The translations under genes were made by a program, and so were the position numbers. Positions 14,513 to 23,318 of a stretch of DNA of 39,559 nt are shown piece after piece. A model generated the notes under the pieces. It searched no databases. It worked only from the letters and a program-made list of their open reading frames with translations, and had not been told where the DNA came from. The stretch lies in the IMG/VR virus record IMGVR_UViG_3300048928_000409, positions 1 to 39,559 of that record; one strand, written 5' to 3'. The stretch is from a virus. The stretch's first letter is position 1; each line of letters begins with the position of its first letter.

Positions 14513-14758
14513 TCAGTCCTCGTAATTGGGCTCGATCGTGCAGGAGAAGCCAGGTGCAACCCGATGGAAGCCAGGCAGGATAGGAACGTCATCAAGTGGC
14601 GTAGGCGTCTGCTGGATCACGGTGAGCCACAAGCCTTCCTCGTTAGGAATTACCCCGATTTGGATGTCATCCGCCTCGGGGTAGATCGAAAGATCGAGCA
14701 TCTCGATTTCGCGGGCGTCCTCAGTGGCTACCCGCATTCTTTGAATATGGATCAGCAT
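14513..14758 (-). CDS. hypothetical protein, 81 aa
   Basis: Acidic small protein (MLDLSIYPEADDIQIGVIPNEEGLWLTVIQQTP...IEPNYED) with an alternating strand pattern. It lies just downstream of the leftward portal gene, so it may be the last gene of the P-Q transcript. No family recognised. Confidence 0.5.
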   Translation of the reverse strand: MLIHIQRMRVATEDAREIEMLDLSIYPEADDIQIGVIPNEEGLWLTVIQQTPTPLDDVPILPGFHRVAPGFSCTIEPNYED

Positions 14759-14803
14759 CGAAACAGGGTACGCGAAAGGCGCATCGGTGCAACGTTGATC
14801 TGC

Positions 14804-15850
14804 TCAGGCCACAGCCTTCACCCGCTGCCTGAAGCGCACTACCTCGGCACCCACGGCATCGTTCAATTCAAGGAACACCGACTGCAGCGGCTCGATCTCC
14901 AGTTCGAAGAACGCGTCGGTCGCCTTGGTAACATCTCCGAAGCCACCGGCGTTCGCGGGCACGATGCCCAGTAGCTGGGGCGGGACGCGGTGCGCGGCGA
15001 GCACGTCGTCGCGCGTGGTGTTCTTGATCCCGAGGAATTCGTCTTTTGCCCCGGCCTCCGCGATCGGCAGCATCTTGATCGAGTTCTCCTTGCCCTCGGG
15101 CGCGTGGACGAAAAGGTTGCGGAAATTGCCCGGCCCCTTCGACCGCTTCAGGGCATCGCGCATCTTGTCGACGTCATCGTTCGCGAAAGCGCCCGTGGCA
15201 TAGAGGATGTAGCCGGTATGGCTCCCGTTCTCGTAGTACCGGCGGCGGAACAGCGTGGCGTTCTCGTTCAACAGCGCCGATTGCAGGGCGGAGAGGTACT
15301 CGGGCAAGCCGTAGATTTCCTGATTGATGTCCGGTGCCATCAGCTGATGGACACTGCCCGGCTCGAACTCGACCTCGTCCTGCATGCTGGACACCCACCA
15401 GAAACTGCCCGGCGCCACGCCGCGCCGGGTATACTTCGCAAGGCAATGTTCGACCCGCAGGACGCCGCCGAGGCGATTACGCACCTCGCGCACATAGGCG
15501 TTGCCCATCACGAGGTAGTCCTGCACCAGACCGGCGAAGGCCTTGCGGCTCAGCAGCGACGACGGATCGAGGCTTGCCGCCAGCATGTTGCGCTTGAGGA
15601 TGATCGCGCTCGAATGATGGGGCGAGGCGCGATAGGCCCGCGCCAGGCCGTCCAACGAGATCGGCGGCTCGTACCAGCGCGAGTTGTGCCAGCATTCCAG
15701 CATGTCCAGCATCGTCGCCCGGCTGAGCACCGGCTCAGGATCTCCGAAGGTGAAGGCTTCGACCGACGACGCGCTTGAAGCCTGGACGATCGCGCCCCCG
15801 GAAGCTGCAGCCGATTCGTGCCGGCTCATCCGGCGGGTACGCTTGCTCAT
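14804..15850 (-). CDS. Q: P2-like phage portal protein (gpQ)
   Basis: A 348-residue portal of the PBSX/P2 family, forming the dodecameric ring through which DNA enters the head. Visible features: WYEPPISLDGLARAYRASPHHSSAI near residue 60, DYLVMGNAYVREVRN, the DINQEIYGLPEYLSALQSALLNENATLFRRRYYENGSH region, and the C-terminal GIVPANAGGFGDVTKA. Length matches P2 gpQ. Its ATG overlaps the terminase TGA, so P and Q form a coupled leftward operon as in P2. Confidence 0.93.
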   Translation of the reverse strand: MSKRTRRMSRHESAAASGGAIVQASSASSVEAFTFGDPEPVLSRATMLDMLECWHNSRWYEPPISLDGLARAYRASPHHSSAIILKRNMLAASLDPSSLLSRKAFAGLVQDYLVMGNAYVREVRNRLGGVLRVEHCLAKYTRRGVAPGSFWWVSSMQDEVEFEPGSVHQLMAPDINQEIYGLPEYLSALQSALLNENATLFRRRYYENGSHTGYILYATGAFANDDVDKMRDALKRSKGPGNFRNLFVHAPEGKENSIKMLPIAEAGAKDEFLGIKNTTRDDVLAAHRVPPQLLGIVPANAGGFGDVTKATDAFFELEIEPLQSVFLELNDAVGAEVVRFRQRVKAVA

Positions 15851-17703
15851 TCAACGATCTCCATCGTGCCCTTCGGCTTTTCCTTGCCGTCGAGCGGTTC
15901 ATTCATGAGGATGTGCATGGTGGCCCAGGCCAAATCGGCGTGGCCATCATTGCCGCCGCGCCCGGCCTTGTAGGTCAGGCTGCGGCCGGTGCTGGTTGCG
16001 GTTTTCTTGATCGAGACGAAGGCGGAGACGATATCGAGCAGGCAGGTGTCGAACTTCAGGCGGCCCCGGCGCACCAAGTTCTGCGCCTTCATGACCATGT
16101 AGGTCTTCAGTTCGAGCGAATACTCGATCTTCGCCACAGTGCACCCGGGCATCGCACCGGGTTTAGCCAGCAGCTGATAGACACCGGCGCCAACGCCTTT
16201 GGCGTCGATACCGAGATAGGTGCAGGTGTAGCGGCTCAGCATCGCCTTGATGAATTCGGCCTGCTGCTCGAAATCTAGCCCGCGCAGCTGGTGGCGTTCG
16301 AGGATGCGGAACGGCCCGCCCTCCACCAGCGGCGGCGCGGCAATCACCAACGCGGCGTTGTCACCGTCCTCGCTTTCCTGCGGATCATAGCCTGCCCAGA
16401 CCGAACGGTTTCCGTACGGCCGCGCGGCCTCGATGTTGAAGTCGGTCCATTCGACCAGGCTGTCGACGCCGCAGGCGATCATGTCGTTGAACTTGAACGC
16501 CGACATGCTGTCGTCGACGAAGTCGCACATGAACAGGTTGGCGAACTCGTCCGGCGCGTACTCGTCGCGCAGCTCGTCGATGTCGAACAGGTCGCAGCCG
16601 CCCGCCTCGGCGTCGAGGATGTTGACGATGTGCCGCCAGACCCGGTCCGGCCCGACGCTGCCCGCCGCCAGCGCGGCATGGCTGACGTCAATGTCGATCC
16701 GGTCTTCCTTTTTCCGGCGCTTGTTGCGGCGCTCGCCGGTCCAGTAGGGATAAGCCGGGTGCGCGACGGTGGACGGCGTCGAGAAGTAGGTTTTGCGCCA
16801 CTTCTTGTGCGTCGCCATGCCCGAGGCGACCTTGTTGAGTTCCTCGAACGAGTGGACCCAGAAGAATTCGTCGAAGTAAAAATTACCGTGCCGCCCCTGC
16901 GCGGTGCGGAAGTTCGTGCCGAGGAAGTGCAGTTCGGCTGCGGCTTCCTCTTCCGGCCGCAGGTCCGACGTGATCAGCATTGGATCGCCGCCCAGTGTCA
17001 CGCCGACCAGCTTGGCGAAGCTGACGATGTAGGACCGGAACTGGTGAGCCTGCGCCTTGGAGGCTGACAGGAATATCTGGTTCCGCCCGGTCTCGATCGC
17101 GTCAATCAGCGCCTCGAAGGCGAAGTAGTAGGTCGCGCCGATCTGGCGCGACTTCAGGATCATGCGGGTGCGCTGGCTCAGCGCATTCCACCAGGTCAGT
17201 TGGTAGTCGTAGAGGCCGTCGAGGAAGATCCGCTTCAGTTCGGCCGCCTGCTCGGCGGTGAAGTGGTTCTTTTTCGGCTTCTTGCGCGGCCCCGCGTTTC
17301 GGTTGCCGACCTTCTCGTTGAGATCGCCGCTATGTCCGCCCGGCTGCTCGTAGCGGCGGACGCGGGCAAGGCTCTCGATCTGCCGGGACAGCGCGTCCAT
17401 CTCGACGAGGTCGGCGCTAGTCTTCTTCTCCTTCGCGATCAGCGTAAGGAGGCGGATTTCCAAGCCGTCCTCGATCTTCTGGATCGACGGCGCATCGTCC
17501 CAACGGTCCCGCTGCTTCCACGCCGCGATCGTTGCGCGCGGAATCTTCCCGCCGGTGTCGCCCTTGACGCCGTGGAGTTCGAACTCGTCGGCGATCTGCG
17601 TGACGCCCCATCCGCGCCAGTACAGGCTGCGCGCATGGCGGCGCGGATCGAAGTGCCACGCGGCGGATGGCGCGCCGGGTTGGGGAAGCTGGGCATGGGT
17701 CAT
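15847..17703 (-). CDS. P: P2-like terminase large (ATPase) subunit (gpP)
   Basis: A 618-residue packaging motor. The N-terminal HTH-like region (LYWRGWGVTQIADEFELHG) is typical of P2 gpP. The Walker A-like motif is SRQIGAT, Walker B is NFYFDEFFW, and the nuclease domain starts GYDPQESEDGDNAALVI. A KEKKTSADLVEMDAL coiled part precedes the ATPase. I prefer ATG 17703 over an in-frame ATG at 17715, because 17703 lies at the same distance (45 bp) from the late-promoter dyad as two other late starts. Coupled to the portal gene by a 4-base overlap. Confidence 0.92.
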   Translation of the reverse strand: MTHAQLPQPGAPSAAWHFDPRRHARSLYWRGWGVTQIADEFELHGVKGDTGGKIPRATIAAWKQRDRWDDAPSIQKIEDGLEIRLLTLIAKEKKTSADLVEMDALSRQIESLARVRRYEQPGGHSGDLNEKVGNRNAGPRKKPKKNHFTAEQAAELKRIFLDGLYDYQLTWWNALSQRTRMILKSRQIGATYYFAFEALIDAIETGRNQIFLSASKAQAHQFRSYIVSFAKLVGVTLGGDPMLITSDLRPEEEAAAELHFLGTNFRTAQGRHGNFYFDEFFWVHSFEELNKVASGMATHKKWRKTYFSTPSTVAHPAYPYWTGERRNKRRKKEDRIDIDVSHAALAAGSVGPDRVWRHIVNILDAEAGGCDLFDIDELRDEYAPDEFANLFMCDFVDDSMSAFKFNDMIACGVDSLVEWTDFNIEAARPYGNRSVWAGYDPQESEDGDNAALVIAAPPLVEGGPFRILERHQLRGLDFEQQAEFIKAMLSRYTCTYLGIDAKGVGAGVYQLLAKPGAMPGCTVAKIEYSLELKTYMVMKAQNLVRRGRLKFDTCLLDIVSAFVSIKKTATSTGRSLTYKAGRGGNDGHADLAWATMHILMNEPLDGKEKPKGTMEIVE

Positions 17704-17747
17704 GCCGGCGACCATGCCGCCCGCAATCGCCCGCGATCACCGCCCTC

Positions 17748-17773
17748 CATTTGGCTGAGCGGCTGACCAAATG
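17748..17773. promoter_or_regulatory. Ogr-like activator site 1 (divergent P/O late promoters)
   Basis: CATTTGG-N12-CCAAATG, perfect 7-bp arms, located between divergent gpP and gpO as in P2. The same dyad with the same 12-bp gap occurs at 25666 and 32034. The P2 Ogr zinc-finger activator binds a TGT-N12-ACA dyad centred near -55. Confidence 0.75.
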
Positions 17774-17865
17774 CATGCCCTTGAGAGAGAGGGCTTTCCG
17801 CCGCTTTCTGGCTTCCGACACCGCAGCGCCCCGGCGCCGAGCATCACAGGAACCCGGAACCGACC

Positions 17866-18714
17866 ATGGCCAAGAGCAAGTTTTTCCGCGTCTTCGTCGA
17901 AGGCTTCACCGCCAGCGATGGCCGCAAGATCGAAGCCTCGTGGATCGAAGACATCGTCGCGACCTTCAACGCCGCTACGTTCACGCCGCGCATCAACTGC
18001 GAGCACATCAAGGGCTTCAGCCCTGAACCGCCGTTCAATGCTTATGGCAGCGTCACTGCGGTGAAAGCCCAGACCGACGAACTCGTGATCGACGGCGAGA
18101 CTGTGCGCCGCCGCGCGCTCTACGCGCAGATCGACCCCAACGAACAGCTGCTGAGCATCAACAAGAAGGGGCAGAAGATCTTCACCTCGGTCGAGATCTC
18201 GCCCGATTTCAGCGGCACCGGCAAAGTCGGCCTGATCGGCCTGGCCGTCACCGACAACCCCGCCTCGCTGGGAACCGAAGCCCTGTCGTTCTCCGCGCTG
18301 AAGCCGATGTTCGATGCCCGCAAGCAGCATCCCGACAACATGTTCTCTGCCGCGATCGAGACGGACATCGTGATGGAAGCCGCGCCCACGGACGGCGCTG
18401 GCGTGGCCGACGCGATCAAGGCGGGCTTCGCCAGCCTGGCCACCATGTTCAGCCGCACCGAACCCGAAAAGCCGAAGGAAGAGGCCAAGCCCAAACCGGC
18501 GAACGACAACGGCTTCGACGTTGCCGCTTTCAGCACGGCGCTCGGTGAACAGGTCGCGCTGGCGGTGAAACCCGCCAACGACGCGATCGCCGCCCTGCAG
18601 GCCGACTTCGCCGATCTCAAGTCCACCCTCGAAACCACCGAAGAGCCGGGCGACTTCAGGCGCTCCCCGGCGACCGGCGGCGGCGGCAACGCCCAGTTCC
18701 TGACCGACTGCTGA
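17866..18714 (+). CDS. O: P2-like capsid scaffold/maturation protease (gpO)
   Basis: A 282-residue scaffold with an N-terminal serine protease, needed for capsid assembly and cleavage of the capsid proteins. It opens MAKSKFFRVFVEGFTASDGR, and residues D18, H47 (NCEHIKGFSP) and S108 (IFTSVEISPDF) fall at the positions expected for the P2 gpO triad. The C-terminal half is the alpha-helical scaffold (FADLKSTLETTEEPG). An AGGAA lies upstream of the ATG, unlike the other dyad-controlled starts. First gene of the rightward head operon. Confidence 0.92.
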   Translation: MAKSKFFRVFVEGFTASDGRKIEASWIEDIVATFNAATFTPRINCEHIKGFSPEPPFNAYGSVTAVKAQTDELVIDGETVRRRALYAQIDPNEQLLSINKKGQKIFTSVEISPDFSGTGKVGLIGLAVTDNPASLGTEALSFSALKPMFDARKQHPDNMFSAAIETDIVMEAAPTDGAGVADAIKAGFASLATMFSRTEPEKPKEEAKPKPANDNGFDVAAFSTALGEQVALAVKPANDAIAALQADFADLKSTLETTEEPGDFRRSPATGGGGNAQFLTDC

Positions 18715-18756
18715 TCAGCCCCGCCCGCCCCCGACACCCACCGGAGTACCTTTCCC

Positions 18757-19809
18757 ATGCAGACTTCCACCCGCCTGCTGCTCAATGCCTTCGTCGCGCA
18801 GGTCGCGAAGCTCAACGGCCTGCCGCAGGATTTCACCGTCACCCCCGGCAAGCTCGACAAGTTCAACGTCTCGCCCGCCATCGAACAGAAGCTGCAGGCC
18901 AAGCTGCGCACGATCAGCGATTTCATGTCGCGCATCAACGTCATGCCCGTGGTCAACCAGCAGGGCGGCCGCGTCGGCGTCGGCGTGAACCGCTCGCTGG
19001 CAAGCCGTACCAACCGCGCTGCAGGCAACCGTCGCTCGCCGGGCGACGTGACTGGCTCGGATCAGATCGACAAGTACCTCTGCAACAAGACGGACTACGA
19101 CTACGCCTGGCCCTACGAACTGCTTGATGCCTGGGCGCACATGCCCGAATTCCAGCAACTGTGCCGCGATGCCGTGCTCGCCCAGAAGGCCGAGGACATC
19201 ATGTGCATCGGCTTCAATGGCGTCGATGCCGCCGTTCAGACCGATCGCGAGGAGTTCCCGCTGTTGCAGGACGTCAACTACGGTTGGCTCCACAAGATCC
19301 GTCAGTATGCGTCGAGCCGCGTCATGGCGCACGGCGCCCTGGACAACGCCAACATCTACGTCTCGGACACTGGTTCGGCTGACTACACCAACCTCGACGC
19401 GTTGGTCTTCGACGCCATCCAGACCCTGATCCACGAACGCTTCCGCACCGCGACCGATCTTGTCGTGATGGTCGGCGGCGACCTTGTCCACGACAAGTAT
19501 TTCAAGATCGTCGAGGAAGCGGGCAACACCGCCACCGAGCAGGTCGCGCGCGACGTGCTGATGTCGAGCCGGCAGCTGGGCGGTAAGCCCACCGTGCAAG
19601 TGCCCTTCTTCCCCGCTGGCAGCATCCTCGTCACCAGCTTCAAGAATCTGTCCTACTACTGGCAGATCGGCACCGCCCGACGCGCGATCCAGGACAATCC
19701 GGCGCTCGATCAGATCGATAACTTCGAGAGCATCAACGACGCCTTCATGGTCGAGGAATACGGCAAGTGCGCCCTCCTCGAAAACATCAAGATTGGTCCG
19801 AAGGCGTAA
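18757..19809 (+). CDS. N: P2-like major capsid protein (gpN)
   Basis: A 350-residue HK97-fold capsid protein, equal in length to P2 gpN family members. It has the typical N-terminus (MQTSTRLLLNAFVAQVAKLNG), the ATHMPEFQQL-like WAHMPEFQQLCRDAVLAQKAEDIMCIGFNG region and C-terminal NFESINDAFMVEEYGKCALLENI. The N-terminal ~30 residues are presumably removed by gpO. It lies 42 bases after gpO. Confidence 0.93.
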   Translation: MQTSTRLLLNAFVAQVAKLNGLPQDFTVTPGKLDKFNVSPAIEQKLQAKLRTISDFMSRINVMPVVNQQGGRVGVGVNRSLASRTNRAAGNRRSPGDVTGSDQIDKYLCNKTDYDYAWPYELLDAWAHMPEFQQLCRDAVLAQKAEDIMCIGFNGVDAAVQTDREEFPLLQDVNYGWLHKIRQYASSRVMAHGALDNANIYVSDTGSADYTNLDALVFDAIQTLIHERFRTATDLVVMVGGDLVHDKYFKIVEEAGNTATEQVARDVLMSSRQLGGKPTVQVPFFPAGSILVTSFKNLSYYWQIGTARRAIQDNPALDQIDNFESINDAFMVEEYGKCALLENIKIGPKA

Positions 19810-19851
19810 GCCTTCGGCCATCGCCCGCCCTCATCGAGCAGGAACGACATC

Positions 19852-20703
19852 ATGACACCCGCACGTCTCCATCGGGAGCGCATGGCCGCCCTTGCCGCCG
19901 CCGCTGACCCGAAGCCGGTTGTTTCCTCCGATAAGGGCGGGCACCCCTCTCCCGCGTCTGCCGACCGCACGCCCGCGATGATCTACCGCGAGCGGGCGGC
20001 GGCAACCGCCATCGTTTCCGCGCCCGCAGGCGCTGTCACGGCGGAAAACCGTGTCGCCGCCGAGATCGCGCTGCGTTTCACCCATGACCTTCGCCGTCTC
20101 AAGGAAATCCGCTCGATCGACCGGAAGATCGAGGCAAAGCGCGAAATGCTGCCCGAATACGCGGCATGGATCGAAGGCCTGCTTGCCGCCGACGCGGGCG
20201 CCGGTAAGGGCACCGTGGCCGAAGTCCTGCCGACCTGCATGGTCTGGTTCATCGACATCGGCGATTTCGCCCAGGCGCTCGATCTCGTGCCCTTCATCTT
20301 CCGCCACAACGTGTCGATGCCCGCACGCTACCAGCGCGACGCGGCGACGATCGTCGTCGAGGAAATCGCTGAGGCCGCGCTCAAGCAGCAGAACGCGGGC
20401 AATGCCTTCCCGCTCGACGTCCTCTCCCGCACCGGAGAACTCACGGCCGATCTCGATATCCACGATGAGGTCCGCGCCAAGTTGCTCAAGGCAATCGGCA
20501 TCGAACAGCTGCGCGTGTGCGAAGGCATGGTGGCCGAGGATTCCGCCGAAGGCCTGGCCGCAACCTTGGCCACCCTCCGCGAAGCCCAGCGCCTGAACGA
20601 CCGCGTCGGCGTGAAGGACCGCATCAAGCGCGCGGACAAGCTGCTGGCTGCTGTCAGCGTCGCCGCGCCCACCACAGACACCGGCGGCAATCCTGCCGCG
20701 TAA
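19852..20703 (+). CDS. M: P2-like terminase small subunit (gpM)
   Basis: A 283-residue protein, larger than usual small terminases but normal for gpM of the P2 group, which binds cos DNA and partners gpP. The N-terminal ~45 residues are Ala/Pro-rich, then LRFTHDLRRLKEIRSIDRKIEAKREMLPEYAAWIEGLL and VLPTCMVWFIDIGDFAQALDLVPFIFRHN, the conserved core. The tail is Ala/Thr-rich. It follows the capsid gene in the standard order. Confidence 0.9.
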   Translation: MTPARLHRERMAALAAAADPKPVVSSDKGGHPSPASADRTPAMIYRERAAATAIVSAPAGAVTAENRVAAEIALRFTHDLRRLKEIRSIDRKIEAKREMLPEYAAWIEGLLAADAGAGKGTVAEVLPTCMVWFIDIGDFAQALDLVPFIFRHNVSMPARYQRDAATIVVEEIAEAALKQQNAGNAFPLDVLSRTGELTADLDIHDEVRAKLLKAIGIEQLRVCEGMVAEDSAEGLAATLATLREAQRLNDRVGVKDRIKRADKLLAAVSVAAPTTDTGGNPAA

Positions 20704-20823
20704 CAAGCTCGCCCCCGGCGCTCAGGGGCGGATCGCGCGCTGCGGGAGGCTTTCGAGCCGTAGGGCCGCCAGCTGACCGGATCCCCACCCCTGTTAGCCG
20801 GGCGGCCGAAATGGAGCCCCGCG

Positions 20824-21147
20824 ATGAACATCACCCTGATCGTCCTTTTCGTTGCCACTCTCGCTTTGGGCGGGGCGTTCGCCGACATGATCCGCAATAT
20901 GTTCCGCAGGCTCGCATCTGCCGTCGCTCTAGGCATGTTGCTCGGCAAGCCGGGAAGCACCTTGTCCGACGCGATGCGGATTTCGAAGGTGGCGTGGTTC
21001 CGCGCAGTGCCGGGCAAGCACGGGCTGCTGGTCTATATGGCCTATGCGCTCGCTTTGTCGGCAATCTGGGCGTTCGCGGCCTACCATACCGGCCGCATTA
21101 TCCTGATAGTTGGCCTCGCCACTTACAGCGCCCTGATGGCCCCATGA
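20824..21147 (+). CDS. two-helix membrane protein between M and L
   Basis: A 107-residue protein with a hydrophobic N-terminal helix (ITLIVLFVATLALGGAFA) and two further hydrophobic segments near the C-terminus (LLVYMAYALALSAIWAFAA, IILIVGLATYSAL) around a basic loop. No such gene exists at this position in P2. It overlaps gpL by an ATGA, so it is cotranscribed. It may affect lysis timing, superinfection or head assembly at the membrane; none of these is shown. A 120-base gap precedes it. Confidence 0.6.
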   Translation: MNITLIVLFVATLALGGAFADMIRNMFRRLASAVALGMLLGKPGSTLSDAMRISKVAWFRAVPGKHGLLVYMAYALALSAIWAFAAYHTGRIILIVGLATYSALMAP

Positions 21148-21626
21148 CCTTCATCGCCAACCCACCGGGCGACGCGATCGACGCTCCGCCCGCTGACGAA
21201 GGCATCATCACCAACGATGGCTTCTTCCCCGACATCGCTCCCGCCGACGTACGCGCAGACGCCCGCATCTCCGCGAACGTCACCGCGCCCCGGTTGCGGG
21301 CGGCGATCCTCGGCGCCATCATGTCGGTGGAATACGACCTGCGCGCCTACGCTGCGCGGTCGATCGCTGCCGGGTACGCAACGCTCGCCGATGTGCCGTC
21401 GCCGCAGCTTGACGGCCAGAGCCAGCAGCTGATCCGCTACCACCGCGCCGTCAGCCTCTACGCCAAGGCCGAACTGGTCGAGCGCTACCGCGACTTCGAT
21501 ACGACCAGCGCTGGCGGTAACCAGGCGGACGATCTCACGCCCTCGATCGGGGAATTGCGCCGGGATGCCCTCCATGCCGTGCGCGACATCCTCGGCGCAT
21601 CGCGGACCACGGTGGACCTGCTCTGA
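21144..21626 (+). CDS. L: P2-like head completion protein (gpL)
   Basis: A 160-residue head-completion protein that closes the portal after packaging. The family core is visible: NDGFFPDIAPADVRADARISANVTAPRLRAAILGAI and the C-terminal RRDALHAVRDILGASRTTVDLL. ATG 21144 overlaps the stop of the membrane protein. Normal size for gpL. Confidence 0.9.
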   Translation: MTFIANPPGDAIDAPPADEGIITNDGFFPDIAPADVRADARISANVTAPRLRAAILGAIMSVEYDLRAYAARSIAAGYATLADVPSPQLDGQSQQLIRYHRAVSLYAKAELVERYRDFDTTSAGGNQADDLTPSIGELRRDALHAVRDILGASRTTVDLL

Positions 21627-21856
21627 TGGCCGCCGCGCAGCGCCTCCGGTCCAAACAGGGCGACACGCTCGACCAGCTGCTCTGGCGCGAAGCCGGGCTG
21701 GGACCGGGCGAACTGACGCGCGTGCTCGATGCCAACCCCGGCCTTGCCGACAGCGGAAAGGTACTTCCGCTCGGCACCGTCGTCCTGATCCCGGCGACCG
21801 CGACCACCTCCACCAGCGCGAACCGCGTGCTGCCCCTCATCCAGCTTTGGAGCTGA
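21626..21856 (+). CDS. X: P2-like tail protein X (LysM-like)
   Basis: A 76-residue tail protein with a LysM-like fold: RSKQGDTLDQLLWREAGLGPGELTRVLDANPGLAD...LPLGTVVLIP. It shares the TGATG junction with gpL. Tail X is an essential small tail protein in P2 and sits here in the expected place before the lysis cassette. Confidence 0.9.
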   Translation: MAAAQRLRSKQGDTLDQLLWREAGLGPGELTRVLDANPGLADSGKVLPLGTVVLIPATATTSTSANRVLPLIQLWS

Positions 21857-21859
21857 CAC

Positions 21860-22192
21860 ATGGAACTGCGCCCCATTTTCGAAGCCGCGGCTGAATTTCT
21901 CGGCTCGCTTTCGCCCTCGCTGATCGGCTCGGCCGTCGCCCAGGCATGGAAGCCCGGCCTCTCCTACCGCCAGCGCTTCGCCCAGTGGGCGATTGGCTCG
22001 ACGGTCAGCTATTACGCCACGCTGGCCATCGTCACGCTCACCGGATGGGGCGGCCTCGTCTCCCAGTCGATCGGCTTCGGCATCGCCCTGCTCGCCTACG
22101 ACGCCACGCCCAAGCTGGCCAAGGCCGCGATCGACACGCTCGCCAGCCTCCCGGCCCGCCTCGCCGACCGCTTCCTCCCCAAGAAGGACTGA
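21860..22192 (+). CDS. holin-like membrane protein
   Basis: A 110-residue protein with two predicted membrane helices (QWAIGSTVSYYATLAIVTLTGW and VSQSIGFGIALLAYDATPKL) and a basic C-terminus (ARLADRFLPKKD). It lies between tail X and the endolysin, the P2 holin position, so it probably forms the lesion that releases the endolysin. Sequence-level family not recognised. Confidence 0.7.
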   Translation: MELRPIFEAAAEFLGSLSPSLIGSAVAQAWKPGLSYRQRFAQWAIGSTVSYYATLAIVTLTGWGGLVSQSIGFGIALLAYDATPKLAKAAIDTLASLPARLADRFLPKKD

Positions 22193-22196
22193 CCCC

Positions 22197-22769
22197 ATGA
22201 CCGCCAAGCCGCGCCGCGCGCTCGCCAATCCTGCCGCCTTCTTCGCTTCGCTCCGCTCGGTCACTGGCGGACTCGATCAGAAGCAGGTGAACATCGTCAA
22301 TGCCATCACGGCATCCGCCGCCGCATGGCCGGTGGGCTGGCTGGCATATGCGCTCGCTACCGCTTGGCACGAGGCCCGCTTCACCCCGCAGCGCGAATGG
22401 GGCCTCGGCAAGGGCAGGCCCTACGCCGCCCCCGGCAAGTACGGTCAGCCGCAATACGGTCGCGGTCTCGTCCAGCTGACGTGGGACCGCAATTACGAGT
22501 GGGCGGACAAGGCGCTCGGCCTCAAGGGCACCCTGCTCAAGAACTTTGATCTCGCCCTCGATCCGGACCTGTCGGTGCGGATCCTCGTGCAGGGCATGGA
22601 GGAAGGCGCGTTCACCGGCCGTAGCCTCAGCAAGTACGTCTCCGACACCGGTACCCACGAACAGTTCGTGCAGGCCCGCCGCATCATCAACGGCACCGAT
22701 CGCGCCGACGACATCGCCGACATCGCGGTCAAGATTCAGGCCGCGCTGATCCGGGGCCGCTGGGCGTGA
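22197..22769 (+). CDS. GH19-like endolysin
   Basis: A 190-residue cell wall hydrolase of the chitinase-class-I (GH19) fold. ATAWHEARF contains the probable catalytic Glu, and KYGQPQYGRGLVQLTWDRNYEWADKALG is the highly conserved substrate-cleft motif of phage GH19 lysins. No signal peptide, so it should depend on the holin. The start lies 4 bases after the holin stop; the GTG of Rz overlaps its TGA. Confidence 0.88.
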   Translation: MTAKPRRALANPAAFFASLRSVTGGLDQKQVNIVNAITASAAAWPVGWLAYALATAWHEARFTPQREWGLGKGRPYAAPGKYGQPQYGRGLVQLTWDRNYEWADKALGLKGTLLKNFDLALDPDLSVRILVQGMEEGAFTGRSLSKYVSDTGTHEQFVQARRIINGTDRADDIADIAVKIQAALIRGRWA

Positions 22770-23164
22770 GTCTAGGCCTCTCCCACGTCGTCCTTGCCGG
22801 GGCGCTCACCGCGAGCGCTGCCGGCATTGGCGGTTTCTTCTACGGCACCAGCGTTGGCGCCGCGCAGGAACAGGCCGCCCAGAAGCGCGCGGACGATGCC
22901 GCCCGCGCCGAGCGAGACCGGCTGCAAGGCCAGATCGACGCCTCCACCGAGCGCAGCCAGGCCGCCGAATATGCCAGGCAGACCAACATCAGGGAAATCT
23001 ACCATGAAAGCCAGAAGGTCATTGAGCGGCCGGTGTATCGCAATGTCTGCATTGATGCTGACGGCGTCGGCCTGCTCGACCGCGCCGCGTCCGTCGCCAA
23101 CGGCGAGAGTGTCCCCGGCCCTGCTGGCACCGCCCCCCGCGCTGCCGAAGGTCCAGCGCGGTAG
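22766..23164 (+). CDS. Rz-like inner-membrane spanin
   Basis: A 132-residue protein with an N-terminal membrane anchor (HVVLAGALTASAAGIGGFFYGTSVG) followed by a charged coiled coil (QEQAAQKRADDAARAERDRLQGQIDASTERSQAAEYARQ) and the R.VYRNVCIDADGVGLLDRA motif of Rz-type proteins. GTG start overlaps the endolysin stop. It is the inner-membrane half of the spanin pair that disrupts the outer membrane at lysis. Confidence 0.8.
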   Translation: MSLGLSHVVLAGALTASAAGIGGFFYGTSVGAAQEQAAQKRADDAARAERDRLQGQIDASTERSQAAEYARQTNIREIYHESQKVIERPVYRNVCIDADGVGLLDRAASVANGESVPGPAGTAPRAAEGPAR

Positions 23165-23318
23165 CACCGGCGAGATGACCGGCGCCGACGCGCATTCCAG
23201 CCTCACCGCTCTCTATGACGTCGCCGGACAGATCCGCGCGGCCTTCATCGAATTGCAGGGACAGGTTCGCGCCATGCAGGCGCCCGGCATGGGAGGGGCC
23301 GATGCGCAAGGCAAATGA
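23004..23318 (+). CDS. Rz1-like outer-membrane lipoprotein, overlapping Rz
   Basis: In a different frame, starting inside Rz, lies a 104-residue protein with a short signal (MSALMLTASAC, lipobox-like ASAC) and a Pro-rich mature part (STAPRPSPTARVSPALLAPPPALP), both hallmarks of Rz1. ATG 23004 or 23043 could start it. It extends 154 bases past Rz with a helical tail (SSLTALYDVAGQIRAAFIELQGQVRAM), longer than usual. The nested layout strongly supports the call. Confidence 0.7.
   Translation: MKARRSLSGRCIAMSALMLTASACSTAPRPSPTARVSPALLAPPPALPKVQRGSTGEMTGADAHSSLTALYDVAGQIRAAFIELQGQVRAMQAPGMGGADAQGK

Noticed and set aside
14990-17067. Long plus-strand frames (e.g. 14990-15778, 16291-17067)
   Set aside because: They are antisense shadows of portal and terminase genes in high-GC DNA.
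17771-17865. Leaderless start for scaffold gpO like the other late genes
   Set aside because: The ATG is 92 bp from the dyad and has an upstream AGGAA, so it has a normal leader.
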